DNA of 64,000 bases from Lantana camara (Eukaryota; Streptophyta; Magnoliopsida; Lamiales; Verbenaceae). This document shows positions 1-10,872 of this stretch, in pieces. The stretch spans positions 17,926,501-17,990,500 of the forward strand of contig CM074865.1 in assembly GCA_037501455.1 (NCBI GenBank). The letters are read 5' to 3'. The position numbers were made by a program, and so were the translations under genes. The notes beneath the pieces are model-generated. The model saw only the letters and a list, made by a program, of their open reading frames with translations. It was not told the DNA's origin and ran no database searches. The first letter of the stretch is position 1, and each line of letters begins with the position of its first letter.

Positions 1-1
1 A

Positions 2-672
2 CAAGTTGCTGCCCCAAATGAAAGACCAAGCGGTGATAGAGTTCCTGCGGTCAGACGTATTCGAGACCGTCTCAGGCACCTTGGGCGTATCCACATCGAG
101 ACAGGCTTCATGAGGTGGTTGTCCCAAGTTCATCTTCATCACCCTCTCCCCCATAATTTGCTCAATGATCCCAAGAGGTTGAATACCGCCAACGGGTATG
201 TCCCCAAGACACTTCCTGAACAATTTTTGGCTCGTTGTGATTTTGAAGAAGAAGAAGCCCGGGTGGAGTAGGTAGGTGAGGGCGATGAGGAAGAGCCCGA
301 CTGGAGCAAGAAGCCCTATGGCTGGGCAGTGGAGTGGGCCAATGCTAAGTCTGATAAATGCCCAGAGTCTGAACCGGAGCTGCCAGGGCCCGTTGACCTT
401 GAGAAGGCCAAGGAGACTCTGATTGCAACTTTTGACCCTTCTAGCAATGGGTCAAAAACCTCTGAGATTCAAGGCGATGGGGTGAGCACTCCCGCTTTGC
501 TATCCCACCCTTGGCTACCCTTCCTCCGGCTCCTGCTAATGCTGAAGATGAGCTCCCAGTCGCCATAACTCCCCCTCCTACTAATGACAACACAACGAAT
601 GAGCCTAACCTTTCAGATTCGACATTAGGGCTAACTGCCAACACCTTGGGTCCTCCTACTTCCGCTTTTTGA
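2..672 (+). pseudogene. Antisense ORF between gypsy integrase and its missing 3' LTR; unknown product
   Basis: An open plus-strand frame enters from the left edge and runs to a TAG at 269-271. It continues in the same frame to 568 and, after a one-base shift near 500-520, to a TGA at 670-672. The first part is basic and helix-like (VRRIRDRLRHLGRIHIETGF), the middle acidic (EEEEARVE), and the end rich in Pro, Thr and Asn. An AT-rich stretch resembling a 3' untranslated region follows. I do not recognise a domain. Extra ORFs, sometimes antisense, between pol and the 3' LTR are known in plant Tat elements, and the position fits. It could instead be a captured host gene fragment. The stop and frameshift indicate decay. 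Confidence 0.5.
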
Positions 673-1269
673 CTTGTATATCACTTTTTTGTAATTAAAC
701 ATTGTGATTTCCTTCTTCTGTTTCATTTTGTAACTGTATTGGGGCTTGACCTCGCTTTGAAGTGAAAGTAACTCAGGTTTAACCAAGTTTGTACTCGCAT
801 TTGTTATACACTTGTTGCATTTTGGTAATTGGGGTCTTTGTCCTTGATTCAACTTATGGAGTTAAACTTGAAGGAACTGTAATAAGTCCTGGCTCGAAAT
901 AAGTAACAAACCCCGGGTCGAAATAAATAACAAGTCTTGGCTCGAAACAAGCTCTAACCCCTTTAGCCACGTGGACTAATGGCTCTTACCGTTGACTCAT
1001 ACTTTGCGGGGGAGTCAAACCCCTTCTTTAAAGCATTGACGGAATATCGAAAGCATGACCAAGGGAAAACTTCAAAATATTTTAAAAGACACTCAGATTA
1101 ACTGAAAGTGAGGAGCATTTAGATTGACTAAAAATAAGGAACATTCAGATTGAGTGAAAATAAGAAGCATTCAGATTGACTGAAAATAAGGAACATTCAG
1201 ACTGACTGAAAATTACTTTCATTGATGTGAACTATTCAAGTACAGAGAGCACTTACAACCAAAGGTAAT
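673..1269. other. Non-coding spacer of the gypsy element
   Basis: No coding frame is visible between the antisense ORF and the integrase end. The stretch holds T-rich 3'-UTR-like sequence, a short series of related 'ggctcgaaa(t/c)aa' words around 891-950, and the 26-bp tandem array at 1090-1214. Confidence 0.6.
1090..1214. repeat. 26-bp tandem repeat, about 4.8 copies
   Basis: Units start at 1090, 1116, 1142, 1168 and 1194, with a core close to CATTCAGATTGACTGAAAAT and a purine-rich end. The period is exactly 26 bp and units differ by one to five bases. The array lies just 3' of the integrase end in element orientation. Confidence 0.85.
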
Positions 1270-2603
1270 TTAAACATAAAACTTCTTAAGGTTGTGGGCA
1301 TTCCAAGATCTGGGGATGGTATTCCCCTCCATGTCTTCAAGGTGGTATGCCTTGTTACGGCCTACTTCTACAATACGATAGAGGCCTTTCCAGTTGGGTT
1401 GTAGTTTGCGCACGTGCTTGGTTACTTCGACCTTCTTAAAGACTAGGTCGCCTATTTGGAAAGCGTGAGGTTTAAAGCCTTTGTTGTAGCTCCGAGCCAC
1501 TGTGACTCGATATTGTTGCATGCGTTGAAAACCCTTATGTCGGACTTCTTCGATGGTATCGAGCTCATGCGCCCGGTCTTCTGCATTCCTAGCTAGCTGA
1601 TAGTTGGATACTCTGGCGGTTTGGTGGAGTAGCTCAGTTGGGATCATGGCCTCCGACCTATAAACCATCGAGAAGGGTGTTAAACCCGTAGCGGTTCTGG
1701 GTGTGGTGAGGTAGCCCAAAGGACCCCATCAAGTTTGTCGACCCAGGCTCATTTCTTGGCTTCGAGCTTGGTCTTTAGGTTCTAAATAATGATAAGGTTG
1801 ATGACTTCCACTTGGCCATTTGCTTGAGAATGGCCGATTGACGGGAAACGCTGACTGATTCCCATATCTGAACAATATGATCTAGTGCTAGTACTTTGGA
1901 ACTGTGTCCCATTATCACAAATTAACACCCTTGGAACTCCAAACCTGCAGATGATATTCTGCCAAAGGAAGTTTTGGATAACTTTGTAAGTGATTTTCGC
2001 AGCTGGCTGGGCTTCAACCCATTTGGAGAAGTATTCGACTGCGACTAACAGGTACTGCCTCTGGCCGGTTGCAACTGGAAGTGGCCCCACTATGTCAATT
2101 CCCCACTAATTAAAGGGCCAACAAATATCTACCGGGTCCATCTCGGAGGGGTGCTGATGCGGGATGTTTGCATGTTTCTGACAATTTACGCATTTGCGGG
2201 CGTATTGCTTAGCGTCTTCGTTGAGGGTGGGCCAATAAAACCTACTTCTGGAGACTTTCTTTGCTAAGGATCGACCGCCCGCATGGTTCCTGCATTGCCT
2301 ATTATGGATTTCCTCAAGGACGTCCTGAGCTTGTGAGGGGCGAAGACATCTTTTCGTTGGTCTCATGTACGCTCTCTTGTATAACCTTCCCTCCGGATCA
2401 AGCGAGTAACTCGCTACTTTGTATCGGAGGTGCCTTGCTGCATTCTTGTCGACGGGAAGGACTCCATCTCTGAGGTATAGTATGAACTCGTCGAGCCAGC
2501 AAGGCTCAGCTGGGTCGATCGAGCATATCGTTTTTGCCTCCCCATCAATCACCTGTCCCTTACTTGATTGATAGGTGATGTTTTGGTCTTTGGAGCCCCT
2601 CAT
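1270..2603 (-). pseudogene. Gypsy integrase, broken
   Basis: Three frames joined by stops and shifts make up a gypsy integrase. The upstream piece (2603-2106) carries the HHCC zinc-binding motif, with two His around HNRQCRNH and Cys in CVNCQKH. The core (2090-1782) shows GPLPVATG, CDNGTQF with the second catalytic Asp, and GHSQANGQVEV with the catalytic Glu. The first catalytic Asp (IDIVGPLP) sits just before this piece, after an in-frame stop near 2106. The C-terminal piece (1719-1270) has the usual GDLVFKKV and GPYRI-like GLYRIVEV motifs and ends in HNLKKFYV, typical of the end of gypsy Pol. The product would insert element cDNA into chromosomes; this copy cannot make it. Confidence 0.85.
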
Positions 2604-2675
2604 CCGATTTACGAATTTGGATAAGGCATCTGCTCACTTGTTTTCTTCTCTAAGGACTCGTTGCAGCTTAAATTC

Positions 2676-3742
2676 TTAGAATTCGGATGCCAAGGATTTG
2701 ACCTTAGCGAGGTACTGGATCATTGTCTCCTCACGCGCCTCATAGGAGCTTTCGACTTGGCTCGCCACAAGCTGCGAATCTGTGATTACCAAAATCCTTT
2801 TGATTCCATGTTCCTTGGCGATCTTGAGGCCTGCAATAAGCGCCTCATACTCTACTTTGTTATTGGTAGCTGGAAAATCCAGAGAGATGGCGAAATCAAG
2901 CTCTTGACCCTCTGTGCTTATCAGGGATATCCCCACACCCTTCCTGAGAGGTTGAAGAGCCATCGACCGATATGGTCCTTAACACTGAGCGTGAGACCTG
3001 CTTTTTTGGGTTGTCCTTGTCAATGAGGAAGTCAGCAAGGATTTGGGCTTGGTACGCAGCCCTAGGCTGGTAACTGATATCAAACTGACTTAGCTCAATT
3101 GCCCATTTTACTATCCTTCCTGCAGTATCTGGCTTCTCCAAGACTTGGTGAAAACCTTGGTCTGTGAAGATCACAATGGAGTGGGACTGGAAGTAGGGCC
3201 TCAGCTTCCTGGATGTGTGCACAAGTGTGAGGGCGAACTTTTCAATTTCCAAATAACATGCTTCCGCGCCATGCAATATCTTTCTCACGTAATAAACTGG
3301 CATATGTTTCCTGTCACGTAGGACGACCAACACTGAGCTGACTGCCTCCTCCGTAATGACCAGGTACATATACATGGTCTCCCCTGAAACTGGTTTAGCT
3401 AACAATGGAGGGGAAGCAAGATATTCTTTGAGCCTTTCAAAGGCCTCATCACATTCATCAGTCCACTCGAATTTCTTAATATTACGAAGAATTTTAAAGA
3501 ATGGAAGGTTTTTCTCAGAAGAGCGAGAGATGAACCTGTTTAGAGAGATGATCCGACCCACTAGACGTTGAACGTCTCTGACCGTGTGGGGCCTGTTGAT
3601 GCTTTTCAGTGATAAGATCTTTTCCGGGTTGGCCTCAATCCCCCGCTGGCTAATAATATAGCACAGGAACTTCTCCCTTTCTACACTAAAAGAGCACTTG
3701 TTGGGGTTCAGCTTCATCCTGTACTTGCGTAATAGGTCGAAA
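2676..3742 (-). pseudogene. Gypsy RT thumb, RNase H and second (Tat-type) RNase H
   Basis: This is the part of pol downstream of the hAT-like insertion. It starts with FDLLRKYRMKLNPNKCSF, the stretch after the RT active site, then the connection region and a first RNase H (LVITEEAVSSVLV, YYVRKILHGAE, IVIFTDQG, ILADFLID). After a frame change near 2960 comes a second RNase H-like domain with EGQELDFAISLDFPATNN, EYEALIAGL and VITDSQLVASQV. In the plus-strand sequence the frame runs on past 3750 into the inserted element, so the apparent ORF to 3915 is an artefact. Confidence 0.85.
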
Positions 3743-3750
3743 GTCCGACC

Positions 3751-4940
3751 TAGGGATGCAAACGAGCCGAGCCGAGCTTTGGCATTTTTTGCTGATTCGG
3801 GCTCGGGCTCGTGCATAAAAGAAGTGGCTCGGGCTTGGCTCGCGAGCCAAGTCAGGGGTAGCTCGGGCTTGGCTCGCAGTGAGGTTCGCCCGAGCCAAGC
3901 CGAGCCACGAGCCAAAAGAGAAAACCCTAAAAAAAAACAAAGGGAGTTCTTTTACCAGATCTGCATCCCAAAAGAAAGAGACTTCTTTTACCAGATCTGC
4001 ATCTTTTCCTTCCTTTTCCCTAAATCTGAATTCCTTTCTTTATATACATTCAAAAGATTTAAAACAAAATTCTAGTTTTGTGTACAAACCAAAACAAAAA
4101 ATCTACATTTGCTCTCTTATGTATAAAAAAAAAATCAGAAAAAGTTGATGGTAAATGAAACAAAAATTTGGGAAAAATAAAAAAAATTGGAAGATTGATT
4201 CAAAATCTTCATCTTGACTTGTAGAATTCCCTATCTGGGCGGGAGATGGTGAAGTCCTTCAAGCTACAAGAAGTGGTGGCGCCATGGCGGAGAGGGCGGC
4301 GCTTATGTGGTCGGAAGCGGCGTGAGAGGGCGGCGCTCGGGTGGTGGGAGGTGGGAAACAGTGACTCAATGCTGCGAATCGCTGATGAGAAACGATGGCT
4401 CCTCTTGCTGCGAATCGCTGATGAATTCTGGGTGGAAAGGTGGCTCTTGTTGCAAATCGTTGAATTCTGGCATTAGGGAAGAAGTAGATCTGGGTGGGGT
4501 TTTACGTCTGGGCAGCCGATAGAGATTGGAAGGGGAAATTGGAAAATGAATTGGTAGGGTTTCTTTTATAATATATATATATATATATATAATAACTTTT
4601 TCTTTTTTTTGGTATATTTTATAATATATAATAATGGTATATATATATATATAGCGTGTATATATTACTTCTATATATATGTATATATTTGAAATTAATA
4701 TATATATATATATATAACCTATATAACGTGTATATATTACTATATAAATATATTTAAAAAAAAATTATTTAGTTCGCGAGCCACGAGCTGGAAAACATAT
4801 GGCTCGGGCTTGGCTCGCAGGTCCCACGAACCGAGCTATGACTCGGCTCGGCTCGGCTCGCGCATATCGAATCCAAGCGCGAGCTTTTGGCGAGCCAGCT
4901 CGTTAGGCTCGTGAGCTGGCTCGTCTCATTTACATCCCTA
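3751..4940. mobile_element. hAT-like non-autonomous DNA transposon inside the gypsy RT
   Basis: The 1190-bp insert begins TAGGGATGCAAACGAGCC and its other end, reverse-complemented, begins TAGGGATGTAAATGAG, giving imperfect terminal inverted repeats. It is flanked by a perfect 8-bp duplication, GTCCGACC, at 3743-3750 and 4941-4948, the size made by hAT transposases. Long subterminal runs of GAGCC/GGCTC words are inverted between the two ends. The centre contains several TA microsatellites (4568-4770). I see no transposase ORF, so it would have moved in trans. Removing it with one duplication rejoins the RT frame. Confidence 0.88.
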
Positions 4941-4948
4941 GTCCGACC

Positions 4949-5500
4949 CAGATCATCCAGGTGCATCTCTGTTTTCTTGCTTTTAACGATCATATCGTCC
5001 ACATATACTTCTATTGTTTTCCCAATCTCATCTTCAAAGACTTTATTGACCAGGCTTTGGTAGGTGGCTCTTGCATTTTTCAATCCGAAAAGCATGACCT
5101 CGAAATAGTAAATGCCCTTGACCATGATGAATGCCGTTTTCTTCTTATCCTCCTGAGCCATGAATATTTGATAGTAGCCCTGGAAGGCATCCATCATACT
5201 TAAAAGCTCGCACCCTGCGGTGGAATCAACCAGTTGGTCAATCCGCGGAAGAGGATAAGGATCCTTGCGGTATGCCTTGTTCAGATTTTTGAAATCATTA
5301 CACATTCACCACTTTTCCCCTGTCTTGGCGACCAAAACAACAATGCAGCGCCAATCGACATATTTGGCCGGCGTGATATACCCAGCATCTAGGAGCTTTT
5401 TAACTTCCTGCTCAATGATCTCGTTACGTTCGTCGCTTTGTGTTCTTAATTGCTGCTTGATGGGTCGACATTCAGATGATGTTCAATGACCTTTGGGTCG
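4949..5500 (-). pseudogene. Gypsy reverse transcriptase, N-terminal and palm part
   Basis: The minus-strand frame shows NDFKNLNKAYRKDPYPLP, MDAFQGYYQIFMA, FGLKNARATYQSLVNK and the catalytic VYVDDMIVKS, all standard gypsy RT motifs. It stops at HLDDLG, where the hAT-like element interrupts the gene. Upstream frame pieces (5310-5500) include EQEVKKLLDAGYI, separated from the main piece by an in-frame stop at the expected Trp-Arg-Met boundary. RT would copy the element RNA into DNA in cytoplasmic particles. Confidence 0.87.
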
Positions 5501-5701
5501 ACGCCGACCAGGTCTGAGGATTTCTAGGCAAACACATCCGCGTTTTCTCACAGGAATTGAATGAGCATGCATTTTTGTTTACCTTTCAAATTGGCTCCAA
5601 TGTTGGTAGTTTTCTCCTCATCGTCCGCGGAGGCGTTTTTTCGTCGTCTAACTTTCTCTTTTTACGGGCGATGGTGGAAGTCATTTGCTTGGAGCACATC
5701 T

Positions 5702-6300
5702 CTACCGTTGGGTCATCTGGGTGGCAAGCTTCGTGTCCAGGAAGTCATCAACGTTCAGCAAAGGGACAATAGTTTTGTTGGGAAGTTTTACCTTTTCCAT
5801 GGAGATAGAGTAGCAATCCCAGGATTCCGGTATGTTGCAACTAAGCTCCACTATCTCGTGTGGAGTTGGCAGCTTGACTGTTTGATGGTACATGGAGATC
5901 ACCGCCCTAAAAATTATAAGGGCGGGTCGCCTTATGATCATGTTGTAAGCTGAGGGGCCTTCAACTACCAAGTATTCGAGCAGCTGGGTGGCTCTTTTTG
6001 GTAATTTTCCCATGGAGGTGACGAGCTTGACTCGCCCTTTAGAATAGACTTTCGATCCGCCAAAACCTGTCAGTGGTGTCTTAATGGGTTCATCATCAAG
6101 TGGCTTATGGATGTTCATCTTTTGCAAGGTCAAGTAAAAGATAATGATGGCTGAGCTTCCACTATCAACAAGTGTTTTGTATACAACACAATTGGTAACA
6201 TCAACCGTGACTACCATCGGACAACTCGGCATTCCGCCGTCCCGTGGCATCACTGGTACAAAATCCCTATCACTAAAGGAAACCTCCTGCTCCAGCTATT
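5702..6300 (-). pseudogene. Gypsy aspartic protease
   Basis: The minus-strand frame contains VVYKTLVDSGSSAIIIF, with the catalytic Asp in DSGSS and the flanking hydrophobics of a retroviral-type aspartic protease. LTGFGG and later YNMIIRRPAL match the protease-RT linker of plant gypsy elements. It precedes RT and follows gag, as expected. The ends are open to adjustment because stops lie on both sides. Confidence 0.8.
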
Positions 6301-6579
6301 CCTTTCCGGACTCAACTTACATCACTTCTCTGGGACCATAGAGCTCTCGACCCACCTGTCGCCGAGACAGCTTGCAGGCGGTCTTCGAATCTCCCCCTAC
6401 GGATCCCCAGCTATCATGAATATCTCGTTGGTAGAAAGATTATGGGGGTTCCCCTCTTCAGGTTTCTCAAGTGGCGGCTTGTGCCCTCTTCTGGGTGGCG
6501 GGGAGTCTCTTGGGTCGAAGGCCTATCGGGCTCGCTCATCCAGATTTTTGACAAACTCCATCAAATGGCCTCCCCTGGA

Positions 6580-8418
6580 TCAACCTCTCAACCTCCTCGC
6601 GTAAAGCGATTTATTGGGAAGTCCAGTGCCCAGACTGCATGTGGTAGGCACAGCGTTTGCCCGACTCATTAGCCTTCTTAGTCTCTTTCAGTTGTTTAGG
6701 CTTCTTGAGCAGGCCTCTATCCATGACTTCATAAATCTCTTCTATGGGGCAAATTAGAGGAGTGTAGGCTTTCTTGGCTCTGCTTCCTGAGGGGATTTCC
6801 CTCCTTAGTCTTTATTCCATTCTGCTAGAAAGCCTAGGTGGCTCCGACCACGGTGGGTCGGACCTGGGGAGCCTGTCAGTGGCGGGCTCATATGTTAGCC
6901 TTTCGTTTCACCACCCTTACGCCCGAGTGGTTGATTTCACTTCCTCTAGGTGCATAGAACGTCGGGCGATGGCCATGACCTCCTCCATGTTTTGCGGGGA
7001 TTGGAGGATGATCTCATTGGCGCACTCCGCGTGCCGGATGGCCTTGTGAAGAGTCTAGGTCAATACATCGATCCTCGAATTCTTAACCTTAACGAAAGCC
7101 TCATTGAAACGGGCGAAGAAACTCCTCAAGGTTTTACCCTCCTCTTGAACGATGTTATACAGGTAGGTTGGAGGGAGCTTGACTCCCGCCATGGAGGAAA
7201 AGTGGGCCTTGAACTTCTCGGCCAGGTGGGCATAGTCTCTAATACTATGGGGGGCCAATGTTTCGAACCAGTTTTGGGCTGGACCCATAAGCGTGGTCTC
7301 GAAGATTTTGGCCCAGATGAGCCTAGTGTGGCCGTAGAGGCTGTCCTGAGCCTCAAACTTTGAACAGTGCTTCACGGGATCAGTGTTCCCATGATAAATG
7401 GGCAGATTGGTGGGGACTCTATCCACCATCTTCGTGTTAATAATAGCGTCGCAAAAGGGGGATTTTGCCTCCCTTTCGCTGCGATACACCCTTCCCTGAC
7501 GCTGAGGCGGGTGATCGTCATGTTGAGCGGGCACCCGCGCTTCATGGGCTTGCCCGCGTGGAACATGGGAGTACACTTCCTCCTATGGATCGAAATACTC
7601 CGACCTATAGCCTGGGTCGGGAAGGTACTACTGCTGTTGCTGTTGTTGTTGTTGTTGCTGGTTCTGGAGGTCGTTGGGGCCGACCCAGTACCCTTGATTT
7701 GCACGTAGATAGGCGTCAGGATGGACCCTAGCCCCCAGGCGATCAAACACTGGGACATTTCTAGGAACAGGCGCGTTCCTGTTCATCTCGCTAGTTGTCC
7801 CGACAAGGTGACCGGCACCCCTGTCATCCTCTCTCACATTTCTAAGGATCTGCGAGGGATGCTCCTCCTCTGGAACTGGCCTTCCCTTTGCAGGCTCCCG
7901 CTAGTGGGGAGGGTTGTCATTATCGTCAAAACCTTCATCTATTTGGGCGCCAGGATAGACCTGGTGTTGGAGTCCGGGAGCTGGGGCGATATAAATGGCC
8001 TGGGGCTGAATATAAGGATTCTGGGCATACAGGAGAGGTGGATATCCCCAGAAACTGGGTTGGTTGGTGGGCTGTTGAATAGCATACGCCATCGGGGCAG
8101 AGGGCCCCTACACTGTTTGATAGGCGGCATTCTGGGGAGTTAACGCGAGAGGGCTTCCCCTTAGTGGAGCGGGCATGTTTGGCTCTCTGTTCTCTCTCGC
8201 CTCCGCTATGGCTTCGGCACCAAATTGCTCCATGTAAGCATTGAGGTCCGCCTCGGAGAGCACCAACCCTGCCGGGGTAGCCGGGATAGTATTCCCGGCA
8301 ATAATGCCTACCGTCGGGGGGCGGTAGCTCCCTCCTGGGGCATTGAGGTCTGGGAAGATCTCCTCACTGTTCTACCCGTAGACCCGTCTGCCATGGCGAG
8401 TTTGCACCATGTTTGCAA
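6580..8418 (-). pseudogene. Gypsy gag, fragmented
   Basis: Gag seems to start at the ATG near 8418 (MVQTRHGRRVYG) and meets a stop at once. It continues in pieces: a Pro/Gln-rich N-terminal part (about 8092-7628) with a run of roughly ten or more Gln from a CAA/CAG microsatellite (7627-7660), then the capsid-like domain (7576-7055) with MGPAQNWFETL, FKAHFSS and EGKTLRSFFARFNEAFV. A degenerate zinc-knuckle-like CAYHMQSGHW lies near 6620-6660. Gag would build the particle. Stops and frame changes make this copy non-functional. Confidence 0.8.
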
Positions 8419-8467
8419 GTGTGTGTGATGCTTGTTGAGAAGGACTTAGGCTTTTTGTTCAGAGTTT

Positions 8468-8484
8468 CCCACAGACGGCGCCAA
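8468..8484 (-). other. Primer binding site of the gypsy element
   Basis: On the minus strand TTGGCGCCGTCTGTGGG follows the LTR end by two bases. TGGCGCCGTC is a common plant gypsy primer site and matches the 3' end of tRNA-Asp over about ten bases (from memory of the tRNA). Confidence 0.7.
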
Positions 8485-8486
8485 GA

Positions 8487-9183
8487 TGATGGTGTCAGAA
8501 TCTGGCTATGCGTTGGACTGTAGATTAGGACTCCCAATCACCCAAGATATTTGTATTTGTGAGGTTACTCTGATCCTTTCCTGAACTGAAAAGAGATAAC
8601 AAACGTGAACTCAAAGGCCAAATGGGGAAAAGTGGGGGTTGGACCCGTTTTGGCACTCCGACGCTCAAGTTAGCTAAAGCTCTGGGTTGAGAATGCGAAG
8701 AGAGTAAGAGTTCAGAATGTAAAGGAAAGCTTGCCTTTGTCAATGGCGGAGATGGGTTTTCATAGGATGGAGATGGACTCCGTAGGTGCAAGTACACCTC
8801 CAAGAAAGTGTGGACCTGGTCTGGTAGGAGAGCGACGACTGGTGGCGCTAAAGCACTATTTGTCTGCTTCTGCCAGGACGCCTGACACAGTACTTGGCGT
8901 GGCCGCAATTAATGCGGCCTACGGTAGGTGGTGCTTGCATTTAATGCGGTTGGAATGTAGTGTGTGAGTCGGTCTGACGCCTAGGTCGAGTGCCCCTCGA
9001 TCGGAGGGGACTCTGGGTCGAGGTTCTCCCATCACCTAGCATATGACCGCTCTCTTGGGAACCAAATGCTAGCTCGAAGGAACAACAGACCTTGGGTCAG
9101 ATTTTGACTGCTGACTTGGCCTGGTTTTCCTAAGTGGCAAGGCACGTGGAGCCACGCCATAACCTCCGATTTTCCCCTTATCA
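8487..9183 (-). repeat. 5' LTR of the gypsy element
   Basis: In plus orientation it starts TGATGG next to the primer binding site, and the best end is CCCCTTATCA at 9183, giving TGAT...ATCA ends. Its inner sequence is related to the solo LTR at 25774-26571 (shared CTCCGACGCTCAAGT and flanking text). The right end is less sure: a CCCATCA at 9033 is an alternative. The partner LTR is not in the window, so the boundary cannot be tested by pairing. Confidence 0.55.
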
Positions 9184-10872
9184 CCTTATATACTATCTTT
9201 TTTTTTTTTTTCCTCCAATCAAAATTTCGTAATATCAAAAAACTCATAACCAAAAATCTGCAATTACGAGGTATATTTTTTCTCCATTCTTAATTTTTAT
9301 AAATTTACCAAATTTATAAATAAAGGTATATATAAAATAATTCTATGTTTGATTAATTATAAATAAACTTATATAAAATTACAATAAATTTTGTATTAGT
9401 ATAATACTTAAATCATATTATAATGCCCAAAAATATTTCAAAATATCTGAGGGTGAATTAGTAACTTCATATAAATTAAAAGTGATTATCAACTTTTCTT
9501 TGCAAGCACTCAACTGATTATTTTTCTGCTTATCACTTTTTTTTTTTTTTCCAAACACTCACCGCTTTTACTACTGTAATTTTTTACAGCTTTCACTCCT
9601 GCTTTCACTTCTACTTTAACTTCTACTTATTGAGTAGAGTTTGCAAACACCCCTTATATTAGTTTAATTAGAAGTTTCATGTTCAAGTTTATGAAAAATG
9701 AGAATACAACTATTAATGGTAAAACCGTAAAAGCTTTACACCTAAATACTCCAACCTAACTCAAATTCAGTTAAAGAATATCTATCTTGCCTTCAAATAT
9801 AAAACTCTATCTATATTTTTAATTGAAGACGAGGGATTGAAACGAATTGGTTTAAGATGGTAGTTGAAAATGTAACTACACTTTATTGATTTTTATATAA
9901 ATAAATAGTTGATGTTAGAAAAAATTTAATTTAGATTTAACTTGGTCGAATCTAGATAATTATATGATAAATGTATCATTCTTATTATTTTATTACCCAT
10001 TTTCCTAAATAAGTTACACGATAAATACATACACTCAGTCTTTCATTACACTAATTTGATCGAATATAATCAAATTTTGAACTAGAATAACATGACAACG
10101 CAACACCCACATATATTGCTTTTCTATTATTCGTTTTCTTTATATGGGGGGTGGGGGTGATTTTGTTAATGGCACACCATCCACGGTGAAAACAAGGTCT
10201 CTTCTTTTCCATTTCAATTCAAGCATTATTATGAAATCCACCAAGAAAAAAGAATCAAAAGCAAACAGAATTGAGATAAAAAGCTAAAAAAAAAAAAAAG
10301 AGCAAATACTCTTTCCCTTATGCCACCTTCTCAATTGGACAAAAAGATGCTCTCCTCACTCAGTTTAATATAGAATTTCAGCATTTTGCACAGGGAAAAA
10401 AAATAAATAAATTGAAACTGAAACAGGTCCCTCCACAAAATCATGCACAAATTATAAAAATGCAGAATCAGAAACCCCACTTTCATGCAATAAAAAGGAT
10501 TCCCTTTTCCTTTGTGACACTCCTTTTTCTCAATTGAATCCTTCTCACCAAGTTAAAGATGGGATAAAAAACAAAGTTATTTTTCCAAAAGGCCAGAGAA
10601 TTATTTCCCTTTGTGGGTCAATTCATCATACATATAGATGCTATGCCTTTGACATAAAGCATATCCATTATACACATATTTATATATTTATCAAAATTCT
10701 CAAATATATACAATAGGCCAAGAAAAGAGGGAAAAAAACAAAGGGAAAAGTGAGCCAGATTCTTTGTACTTCTACTTTTCCTAACTAATAAAAACAAATT
10801 TGGCAATTTGTTTTTCTTGGAATAGTACTAATTGCTCAATAATTTTGAGAGTGCTTACTGGATAATTATATA
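9184..10872. other. Non-coding AT-rich DNA downstream of the receptor kinase gene
   Basis: No coding frame or RNA gene is seen. Near 9475-9655 the minus strand reads GGGGTGTTTGCAAACTC followed by CTT/CTA-rich words, resembling the end of a plant hAT-type repeat, but no second end or duplication was found. Other content is poly(T) tracts and AT-rich sequence. The 3' UTR of the kinase gene should occupy the right end. Confidence 0.5.

Larger units (their letters stand above)
1..9183 (-). mobile_element. Ty3/gypsy LTR retrotransposon, Tat-like, decayed; 3' end lies outside the window
   Basis: Read on the minus strand the order is 5' LTR (8487-9183), primer binding site, gag, protease, reverse transcriptase, RNase H, a second RNase H-like domain, and integrase, which is the Ty3/gypsy order. 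The second RNase H (residues LDFPATNNKVEYEAL) is the mark of the plant Tat lineage. The coding region is broken by many stops and frameshifts and by a hAT-like insertion at 3751-4940, so the copy is dead. No 3' LTR is seen between integrase and base 1. Because an antisense ORF occupies that stretch, the 3' LTR probably lies left of the window. Domain order and strand are secure; the lineage is inferred from the dual RNase H. Confidence 0.88.

Noticed and set aside
1090..1214. Regular repeats resembling a CRISPR array
   Set aside because: The units abut with no unique spacers, and the DNA is a plant retrotransposon.
2896..3940. Long minus-strand frames beginning in the GAGCC-rich DNA at 3750-3940
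   Set aside because: They are chimeras of gypsy RT with the end of the inserted hAT-like element. The real pol sequence starts at 3742.
7465..7837. Plus- and minus-strand frames with long Leu/Val or Gln runs
   Set aside because: They come from a CAA/CAG microsatellite in the gypsy gag; only the poly-Gln reading matches gag.
8487..9033. Shorter 5' LTR ending at CCCATCA, 9033
   Set aside because: The related solo LTR has CACGTGG-like words close to its end; here these lie beyond 9033, favouring an end at 9183. Not settled without the partner LTR.
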